NCBI RefSeq assembly: GCF_010729105.1
Contig: NZ_AP022573.1
Coordinates: 3,286,001 to 3,350,000, forward strand
DNA length: 64,000 nt
From: Mycobacterium saskatchewanense
GTDB taxonomy: Bacteria; Actinomycetota; Actinomycetes; Mycobacteriales; Mycobacteriaceae
Reading direction: 5' to 3'
In this document: in pieces, positions 58,220 to 64,000 of the stretch
Layout: each line of letters begins with the position of its first letter
Position numbering within the stretch: position 1 is the first letter of the stretch
Notes under the pieces: model-generated
What the model was told of the DNA's origin: nothing
Databases searched by the model: none
The model's input: only the letters and a program-made list of their open reading frames with translations
Program-made: the position numbers and the translations under genes

Positions 58220-59472
58220 GAGTTCCTCGCCACCTGGTGCTTGAGCCAGGCGGTCTCCCAGAAGTTCTCGCTCTCGGTCAGGAGCTTCTCGTGGGCCTGC
58301 CGCAGGACGTCGCGGGCGAGTGGGTGGTCCGGGGGAACCAGTTCGGCCAGATGAATCGCCTGTAGGGGGCGGCCGGCGGCGAGGTGTTCCCGCGCCCGTG
58401 TCAGCAGGGCGTCGGCGCCGGCCAGGTCCAAAAGGTCGGCGGCCACGGAGTCGAATCCGACCGGATAGAGCTCGGTGGTCGACGTGTGGTGGAACCAGCC
58501 GGAGTAGTTCTCCCAGATGGCCCGCACGTCCCAGGCGACCTTGCCGTAGCCCTGTCCCACTTCACATTCCGCCGGCAGCGTGATCTCCCGCATCAGCGTC
58601 CTGACGTCCGTGCCCGCGTTCATCCCGGCGACGGTCTCGTCGTGCACGTACTTGATCGCGTCGCGCAGCCGGGTCAGCTCGGCGTGGATGCGCTCGGCAC
58701 CCGCGATCGGCTCGAAGTGGCCCGTCACCAGGAGGTCGGGTCGCAGGTCGCGCACCCGTTCCACCGCCGCGACGGCCGTCAACGCGTCGCGATACCGGTC
58801 ACCGCGAATGGTGACCAGATTGGGAATGTGGCCGAAGACCGGGCCGAAAGTGTTTCCACACAAGCAGATCCGCTCGTCGGGTAGCCACACCACCAGTGAG
58901 TCCGTGGTCTCCCCGCCCGGCACCGAGACCAGCTCCAGCCGCCGACCGCCCGGCTCCAGGGTAAGGGTGTCCTCGAATTCGATGTCGACGACGGGGACGC
59001 TCTGGCCCGGCAGCCGCGTCGTCCCGAGCCGCCGCTGGATCGCCCGGATGCCCTCGCCAAGCGTATCGGCGAACGCGAACGCGCTGCGGGCGGCACGGTA
59101 CGGGATGAGGCGCTCGTTGTCGTCGCGCCACGACGTCCAATTCTTCTGCGCCACAACCTTGGTGTCGGGGTCGCGCACGCTGTCCAGGCCGCCGACGTGG
59201 TCCACGTGGCCTTGCGTGAAGATCACGTAGCGCACCGGCGAGGGGTCGACGGCGTCGAAGTTGGCCCGGTGCACCGGCCCCTCGAAACCCATCCCGGTGT
59301 TGACGATGACCCGCCCGTCGTCCGTGGTCAGCAGATACGAGTTCGACAGGCCCGGCGAGCACCACAGCCCAGGGGCTATCGGCTCCGCCGCCTCGGCGGC
59401 CGCCGGGCGCATGGCGTCGGCGCCCGGCCGGCTGCGATAGATCGGTTCGAACTGCTGCGCTTCGGTACTCAT
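58216..59472 (-). CDS. Metallo-beta-lactamase-fold hydrolase, alkyl-sulfatase-like
   Basis: The 418-residue protein has an N-terminal MBL domain: VIVNTGMG, then FTQGHVDHVGGL, GGETTDSLVVWLPD and VTGHFEPI. A C-terminal helical region (about 290-410) resembles the dimerisation domain of SdsA1-type alkyl sulfatases. The usual HxHxDH reads QGHVDH, so the first His is replaced by Gln. The neighbouring sulfotransferase makes a sulfate-ester substrate conceivable. The start is 19 bases after the sulfotransferase stop. Confidence 0.8.
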   Translation of the reverse strand: MSTEAQQFEPIYRSRPGADAMRPAAAEAAEPIAPGLWCSPGLSNSYLLTTDDGRVIVNTGMGFEGPVHRANFDAVDPSPVRYVIFTQGHVDHVGGLDSVRDPDTKVVAQKNWTSWRDDNERLIPYRAARSAFAFADTLGEGIRAIQRRLGTTRLPGQSVPVVDIEFEDTLTLEPGGRRLELVSVPGGETTDSLVVWLPDERICLCGNTFGPVFGHIPNLVTIRGDRYRDALTAVAAVERVRDLRPDLLVTGHFEPIAGAERIHAELTRLRDAIKYVHDETVAGMNAGTDVRTLMREITLPAECEVGQGYGKVAWDVRAIWENYSGWFHHTSTTELYPVGFDSVAADLLDLAGADALLTRAREHLAAGRPLQAIHLAELVPPDHPLARDVLRQAHEKLLTESENFWETAWLKHQVARNS

Positions 59473-59491
59473 CTCCGATGTTCCTTCGCGG

Positions 59492-60757
59492 TCATGCCTC
59501 GGGGCGGACGTCGAACCGGTCGAAATAGAAGTCGAAACGGGCGCGCAATTCCTCGGCGGACACCCCGAAGTGCCGCTGCAGGTCGTACCGGACGCGGCCG
59601 TGCTTGCCGCGCGGATTCCCGGCCAGGTACCGTTCGAACCGCTCGCGCACCTTCGGCGTCAGCGCCACGCCCCCGCGCTCGTAAAGCGTATCCAGCACTG
59701 CCATTTCATTGCCGTTGAGCTGCTGAAAGCCGACGTCAAGGCTCCGGTCGGCGGGCACGAGGTCGCGGTCGCGGACACACGCGCTCAAGAGCCGGTACAC
59801 GCGATCGCTCCAGTAGTCCACCAGCCACGGCGCGTCGATGCTCCTGCGCCGCAGGCGATCCGAGTAGGCCATCATGGTGACCGCCGACTGGATGACCGCG
59901 ACCGGGTCGCGATGGGTGAAGGCCACCGTGGCGTCGGGAAAGGTCGCCATCAGCGGGCCGAGTTGCTCGCAGTGCTGCGGGCTCTTGAGGACCCAGGTGC
60001 GCGGGCCGCGCAGGAACGTCAGCGCCTGCAACACCTTCTTCAGGTACGCGTAGTGCCGGCACTGGTCGAGCGCCAGGTAGTAGTCGCGCCAACCCGGCAC
60101 CCGCGCATGCCATTCCAAGACGTAGGCGGCCAGGTCGAGGTCCAGGAGCTCGACCTCCTCCTCGATCGCCTCGGGGAACCGGTCGTGCATGGCGGCGACC
60201 ACGGGGGCGCTCGCCATGAGTGCGTCATGCTCGGACTTGGCCCGCGCGTAACGCGGATCGACGCCGGAGATGCCGGGACCGTCACCCCGTGCGGGCAGGG
60301 GTTCCTGGCTCTCCCAGTACGGCAGGGCGCGCCGGCGTGGGTCGGCGGCGATCAGGTTCACCAGATGCGTCGTGCCGGAGCGCGGCATCCCCACGACGAT
60401 GAAGGGCTGCTCGATCGGGATCGATTCGATCTCGGGATAGCGCTTGAGTACTTCGGTCAGCGACAGCCGGTTGCGCAGCAGGCGTACCACCCGCTGGCGC
60501 AGCGAGCCGCGGGTCAACTGGGTCAGGCCCTCGTCGGCCTCGATCGCGGCGACGTGCGCGGCGAGGCGGTCGCCGAACCCGTCCGTGTCGCCGAGGTCGT
60601 CACCCACACCCGCCTGCTCGATGGCCTCCGCGAGCATGCGGTCAAGGTCCAACCGGATCTGTTTGCTTTCCGTGTAGTCCAGGATCTGACGTTGAATGTC
60701 GGTCAGCTCGGGGGACGTCAGATCGTCGAAGTGGATGTCGTCAAGCGCAGAACCCAC
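59492..60757 (-). CDS. PAPS-dependent sulfotransferase family protein
   Basis: The 421-residue protein has the 5'-phosphosulfate loop FIVVGMPRSGTTHLVNL (about 130-146) and a 3'-phosphate-binding region with VAFTHRDPVAVIQSAV, both typical of the Sulfotransfer_3 group. Mycobacteria use such enzymes to sulfate glycolipids and small molecules. The GTG at 60757 has GAGGGGA upstream. First gene of the five-gene reverse operon. Confidence 0.87.
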   Translation of the reverse strand: MGSALDDIHFDDLTSPELTDIQRQILDYTESKQIRLDLDRMLAEAIEQAGVGDDLGDTDGFGDRLAAHVAAIEADEGLTQLTRGSLRQRVVRLLRNRLSLTEVLKRYPEIESIPIEQPFIVVGMPRSGTTHLVNLIAADPRRRALPYWESQEPLPARGDGPGISGVDPRYARAKSEHDALMASAPVVAAMHDRFPEAIEEEVELLDLDLAAYVLEWHARVPGWRDYYLALDQCRHYAYLKKVLQALTFLRGPRTWVLKSPQHCEQLGPLMATFPDATVAFTHRDPVAVIQSAVTMMAYSDRLRRRSIDAPWLVDYWSDRVYRLLSACVRDRDLVPADRSLDVGFQQLNGNEMAVLDTLYERGGVALTPKVRERFERYLAGNPRGKHGRVRYDLQRHFGVSAEELRARFDFYFDRFDVRPEA

Positions 60758-60852
60758 CGGATCCCCTCTTCGACGTGTCGATCTGTGTGAGAGAGACGGT
60801 AGACGCGGCGCCAATCGGTCGTCGACCCGCCTCGCCGACGCGTGATCGTGGC

Positions 60853-61239
60853 CTACAGGTTGGCCAGATCGTCGGGCACGTCGACCTTGTGTTGCAGCAG
60901 CGCTTCGAGCGGCACCACCTCGAGCGTGCGCTCGTGCGTGGACGCCAGCACCACCGGCGCGGCGCATCCGTCCTCGTGGGCCCGCAGCCAGTTGACGGCG
61001 GTGACGCACCAGCGGTCGCCCGGTAGCAACCCGGGGAAGCGATACTCGGGGACCGGCGTCAAGAGGTCGTTGCCGATGGATCGCTGATGCTCGAGGAATT
61101 CAGCGGTCATCACCGCACAGATGGTGTGTCGCCCCAGATCCTCGGGTCCCGTCGAGCAGCACCCGTCGCGGTAGTAACCGGTGAGTGGTTCGTTGCCGCA
61201 CGGTTCGAGCGGGCCGCCCAAGACGTTGCGATCGGACAC
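60853..61239 (-). CDS. DUF2237-family protein
   Basis: The 128-residue protein matches DUF2237: NVLGGPLEPCG, TGYYRDGCC, GRHTICAVMTAEFLEHQ and PGLLPGDRWCVTAVNW. GTG 61239 is chosen because AATACT lies 6 bases upstream as a leaderless -10-like element. The family is small, cytoplasmic and uncharacterised. The 95-base gap 60758-60852 holds no gene. Confidence 0.85.
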   Translation of the reverse strand: MSDRNVLGGPLEPCGNEPLTGYYRDGCCSTGPEDLGRHTICAVMTAEFLEHQRSIGNDLLTPVPEYRFPGLLPGDRWCVTAVNWLRAHEDGCAAPVVLASTHERTLEVVPLEALLQHKVDVPDDLANL

Positions 61240-61412
61240 GCACTTAGTATTGCGCCATTCGGGGCGATCTTTGAAGCCACTTTGGCAACTGTGCATCCAC
61301 CCGTCGGCCGCGCGATCAGGGTGCTCACCGGCGGCGTTCCCGACTCCTGCGGCCGCAAGGGACGCCGGCGACCTTCACGGGCTGTTCACCTGCGCCGACG
61401 GCAACCGCGTTG

Positions 61413-61418
61413 TAGGTT
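61413..61418 (+). promoter_or_regulatory. -10 hexamer TAGGTT of leaderless gene at 61425
   Basis: TAGGTT is followed by 6 bases and the GTG at 61425, favouring it over the TTG at 61419. Confidence 0.5.
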
Positions 61419-61424
61419 TTGTCT

Positions 61425-61808
61425 GTGGTAGTCACCGGGGCCTTCTTAGCCGAAGCCGCCGCAACCGTAGACAACAAACTCAACGTGACCGGCGGCGTCC
61501 TGTCGAGGTTCACCGTCGGGCCCGACCGCCGCGTCCGGTTCGTCCTCGTGATCCTTATGCGGGCCGACTCCAACGACTCGGATCGGCGTGTCGACGTGGA
61601 GCTCAAGCCCCCGACGCTGGACGATTCGCTCGTCGAGCGATTCGAGGTGCCGGAAGCCTCCATCGGCGAATTTCCCGGTTTCGCCTTCTTCGATATCGAG
61701 GCGGCGCTGCCCACCGATGGCCGGTGGGCCGTCGAGGTGACCGCCGGCGGCGAAACCGTCTCGCTGCCGCTGGTCGTCACCGCATGGACGCCGACATCGG
61801 CAATATAA
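61425..61808 (+). CDS. Conserved hypothetical beta-rich protein (DUF6941-like)
   Basis: The 127-residue protein has an Ig-like pattern (GAFLAEAAATVDNKLNVTGG, FVLVILMRAD, FDIEAALPTDGRWAVEVTAGG) and no signal peptide. It resembles small actinobacterial proteins with the same NKLNV-type opening. Function is unknown; it stands alone. Confidence 0.68.
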   Translation: MVVTGAFLAEAAATVDNKLNVTGGVLSRFTVGPDRRVRFVLVILMRADSNDSDRRVDVELKPPTLDDSLVERFEVPEASIGEFPGFAFFDIEAALPTDGRWAVEVTAGGETVSLPLVVTAWTPTSAI

Positions 61809-62034
61809 GCCGAAAGCGTTCCCTCGCAACGCATTTGATTCAGAGGATGGAAGTTCGAGCCGAGACCCTTTAGCCCTCAACCCATGTGGCGCAGCGGCAG
61901 CGGAGCTCGCGCGGATGCGGACGGGGCGGCAAGCCCCCAATCCCGCCAGGTCACAGGAAGATAACAATCTTTGCCGTAGCTGTGAGCTCGGGCGACGCGC
62001 TGCGCAAATGCCGGGGACAGCGCGGCGGGAAATT

Positions 62035-62040
62035 TATCGT
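62035..62040 (+). promoter_or_regulatory. -10 hexamer TATCGT of the leaderless glycoside hydrolase gene
   Basis: TATCGT lies 6 bases before the GTG at 62047. The upstream gap 61809-62034 shows an unusual AT-rich patch (AGATAACAATCTTTG at about 61961-61975) but no gene. Confidence 0.5.
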
Positions 62041-62046
62041 CGGTTC

Positions 62047-63204
62047 GTGCACCGTCGAACCGCGCTGAAGCTGCCGCTGCTGCTGGCAGCGGGCGCGGCC
62101 ATGGTGCAGGCGCCCCGCGGGGGCGCGGAACCGGCACCCCGCTCGTCCGGGGAGATCACCCGGTGGTCGCCCGACCGGGCGAATCGGTGGTACCAGGCCC
62201 AGGGTTGGCTGGTCGGCGCGAACTACATCCCGTCCAACGCGATCAACCAGCTCGAGATGTTCCAGCCCGGCACCTACGACCCCCGGCGCATCAATACCGA
62301 GCTCGGGTGGGCGAAGTCGTACGGCTTCAATAGCGTGCGGGTCTTCCTGCACGACCAGCTCTGGGCGCAGGACCCGCGCGGGTTTCAAAGCCGCCTCGGT
62401 CAGTTCGTCGGGATCGCGGCGAGCCACGGCATCCGGCCACTGTTCGTCTTCTTCGACTCCTGTTGGGACCCGCTGCCCAAGATCGGGCCGCAGCGGGCGC
62501 CGCGGCCGGGCGTCCACAACTCCGGGTGGGTGCAGAGTCCCGGCGCGGAACGGCTCGGCGACCCCGACTACGCCCGCGTCCTGCACGACTATGTCACCAG
62601 CGTCCTGACCCAATTCCGTAACGACAACCGGGTCCTGGGCTGGGACCTGTGGAACGAACCCGACAACCCCGCCCGCGTGTACGCCAAGGTGGAGCGCAAA
62701 GACAAGTTGGAACGCGTGGCGGAGCTGCTGCCGCAGGTGTTCCGCTGGGCGCGCGCCGTCGATCCCAGCCAGCCGCTGACCAGCGGCGTGTGGCGCGGCG
62801 GCGACCAGGGCGAGCAGGGCGGCCGCAGCCCGATCAGCGATATCCAGCTCAGCAACGCCGACGTGATCACGTTCCACTCCTATGCCGAGCCCGCCGGCTT
62901 CGAGTCCCGGATCGCCGAGCTCGCGCCGCTGGGGCGGCCGATCATCTGCACGGAGTACATGGCCCGGCCGCAGGGCAGCACCGTCGAATCGATCCTGCCG
63001 GTGGCGAAGCGGCATAACGTCGGCGCCTTCAACTGGGGTCTGGTCGCCGGGAAGACGCAGACCTACTTCCCCTGGGACTCGTGGGACCACCCGTATACGT
63101 CGGTTCCGAAGGTGTGGTTCCACGACCTGCTGCAGCCCGACGGGCGGCCGTTCCGGGACAGCGAGGCGCAAACCGCGCGGACGCTGGCCGGCAGCCCCTC
63201 CTGA
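62047..63204 (+). CDS. Exported clan-A glycoside hydrolase (GH5-like)
   Basis: The 385-residue protein begins with a twin-arginine-type signal (HRRTALKLPLLLAAGAA). It folds as a TIM-barrel glycosidase: acid/base Glu204 in WDLWNEPDNP, nucleophile Glu303 in ICTEYMARP, and intermediate motifs VRVFLHDQLW and FHSYAEP. Related enzymes cleave beta-glucans, mannans or xylans. The substrate in a mycobacterium is unclear. The leaderless GTG start places the RR motif at residues 3-4. Confidence 0.83.
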   Translation: MHRRTALKLPLLLAAGAAMVQAPRGGAEPAPRSSGEITRWSPDRANRWYQAQGWLVGANYIPSNAINQLEMFQPGTYDPRRINTELGWAKSYGFNSVRVFLHDQLWAQDPRGFQSRLGQFVGIAASHGIRPLFVFFDSCWDPLPKIGPQRAPRPGVHNSGWVQSPGAERLGDPDYARVLHDYVTSVLTQFRNDNRVLGWDLWNEPDNPARVYAKVERKDKLERVAELLPQVFRWARAVDPSQPLTSGVWRGGDQGEQGGRSPISDIQLSNADVITFHSYAEPAGFESRIAELAPLGRPIICTEYMARPQGSTVESILPVAKRHNVGAFNWGLVAGKTQTYFPWDSWDHPYTSVPKVWFHDLLQPDGRPFRDSEAQTARTLAGSPS

Positions 63205-63344
63205 GCCGCTAACCGGCTTAGCGCGACGCCCTTCCGGCCAACTCGTCGAAGCCCGTATACAGCGGCGCTGGTGGCGGCGCACACTACGAAAGAGCTGGTT
63301 CTTGCAGCTCGCGGGAAGCGCCCACTCCGAGAGGAGTCAACACG

Positions 63345-63587
63345 ATGCGTCTTTTATCAGTAGCCTTCGGCGTCGTCGCAGCGGCCGTGTTGACCGCCGC
63401 GCCGGCCAACGCCGACCCCGACGTCCCGCCCCCGCCACCACCCGGGCCGCCCGGCGTCGCGCCGGCAGCGCCGCCCCCGGGTTTGACGCGCGAGCAGCAA
63501 TGCGCCTGGATCGCGTTTCGCACCTGGGTTCCGTGCAACTGGATCATGCCCAATCCCCCGCCGCCCGGGACTCCCGGGACGATGTGA
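63345..63587 (+). CDS. Small secreted Pro-rich protein
   Basis: The 80-residue product has a signal peptide (1-23, ending APANA), a Pro-rich linker and a short C-terminal module with two cysteines (QQCAWIAFRTWVPCNW). A strong GAGAGGAG ribosome-binding site lies upstream of the ATG. Similar short secreted proteins occur in mycobacteria without known role. Confidence 0.75.
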   Translation: MRLLSVAFGVVAAAVLTAAPANADPDVPPPPPPGPPGVAPAAPPPGLTREQQCAWIAFRTWVPCNWIMPNPPPPGTPGTM

Positions 63588-63643
63588 CGGGGTGACGCGT
63601 CCCCTTGGGGCCGGGCACCGGATGGTGCGCGCCCGTAGGCGTT

Positions 63644-63733
63644 TGGCGGTGGCGGAGGGATTTGAACCCTCGGACGGTGTTAGCCGTCACACGCTTTCGA
63701 GGCGTGCTCCTTAGGCCGCTCGGACACGCCACC
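63644..63733 (-). tRNA. tRNA-Ser (anticodon CGA)
   Basis: The reverse strand has acceptor stem GGTGGCG/CGCCACC, discriminator G, encoded CCA, anticodon loop CTCGAAA (CGA), a long variable arm and T-loop GTTCAAATC. It lies next to tadA, as in M. tuberculosis. Confidence 0.95.
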
Positions 63734-63762
63734 GCCAGGCAGCTTACCGAACCGACCGCCGC

Positions 63763-64000
63763 TCACCCCAATCGCTGCCTGGCGAAGAACTCCTCCAGGG
63801 GCGCGGCGCACTCGTCGGCCAGTACCCCGCCCCGCACCTGCGGTCGGTGATTGAGGCGGCGGTCACGCACGACGTCCCACAGCGACCCGACCGCCCCGGT
63901 CTTCGGCTCCCACGCGCCGAACACCAGCCGTTCGACGCGCGCCAGCACCACCGCACCCGCGCACATGGTGCACGGTTCGAGAGTGACCGCCAGCGTGGTG
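63763..64000 (-). CDS. tadA: tRNA-specific adenosine deaminase TadA, C-terminal part
   Basis: The gene enters from the right edge; only the last 79 codons are seen. They include the second zinc motif PCTMCAGA, followed by VFGAWEPKTGAVGSLWDVVRDRRLNHRP and the C-terminal helix. TadA makes inosine at tRNA position 34. It corresponds to Rv3752c. The catalytic HAE motif and the start lie outside the window. Confidence 0.9.
   Translation of the reverse strand, partial: TTLAVTLEPCTMCAGAVVLARVERLVFGAWEPKTGAVGSLWDVVRDRRLNHRPQVRGGVLADECAAPLEEFFARQRLG

Noticed and set aside
61809..62034. Riboswitch upstream of the glycoside hydrolase
   Set aside because: An AT-rich patch and short self-complementary words are present, but the -10 element at 62035 implies a leaderless transcript, and no known riboswitch core was recognised.

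Overview
The window is high-GC actinobacterial DNA and is almost certainly chromosomal sequence from a slow-growing Mycobacterium. Gene content and order follow the M. tuberculosis region from about Rv3703c to Rv3752c: egtB/egtA, asd/ask, leuA, dnaQ, murT/gatD, recR, ebfC, ami1, the Rv3719-Rv3720 pair, dnaX, aspC, ffs, tRNA-Ser, lucA, cut5, polD1/ligC, the Nudix and tgs2 genes, tRNA-Ser and tadA. M. tuberculosis locus names are given from recall; no search was run. The extra genes between the syntenic blocks (catalase, P450s, dehalogenase, SDR clusters) suggest the M. avium complex or a relative, but the species is not proven.

Layout. 1-2002: start of the ergothioneine operon (egtA, egtB). 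2154-6866: a PknH-ectodomain-like secreted protein, a clade-3 catalase, two tandem His-rich membrane paralogues and a secreted DUF4185 protein. 6874-9491: asd/ask, then a leuA leader with a three-leucine leader peptide and hairpin. 9492-16906: conserved core (leuA, dnaQ, murT-gatD, C39-like peptidase, recR, ebfC, ami1). 17023-20222: SRPBCC protein and a flavoprotein/fatty-acid methyltransferase pair. 20231-23804: dnaX (frameshifted), aspC, SRP RNA, tRNA-Ser(GGA). 23887-24690: lucA.

24707-33257 is an accessory block between lucA and cutinase. It contains a ParB/Srx-like small protein, a 19-kDa-type lipoprotein, and a four-gene cassette (TPR, CHAT protease, and two proteins I cannot identify) that is the best candidate here for an undescribed system. 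33272-44815: cutinase, an epimerase-like protein, PPOX protein, two TetR regulators, a P450 broken by two frameshifts, a TetR-controlled thioesterase/SDR/hydrolase operon, a decarboxylase-rhomboid pair, and the divergent NHEJ-type pair polD1/ligC. 44898-51852: a reverse-strand cluster of acyl-CoA ligase, NAD-binding reductase, WS/DGAT acyltransferase, Nudix, haloalkane dehalogenase and P450. 52956-60757: two opposed SDR-rich operons, one with a sulfotransferase and a metallo-beta-lactamase-fold hydrolase. 60853-64000: DUF2237 protein, small proteins, a Tat-type glycoside hydrolase, tRNA-Ser(CGA) and the 3' part of tadA.

Two features recur. Many starts lie exactly 6-7 bases after a TANNNT hexamer with no Shine-Dalgarno sequence, the arrangement expected of leaderless mycobacterial mRNAs; I used it to choose several starts. 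Three frame breaks (one in dnaX, two in a P450) all have the sign of a single-base deletion, so undercalled bases must be excluded before calling them biology.
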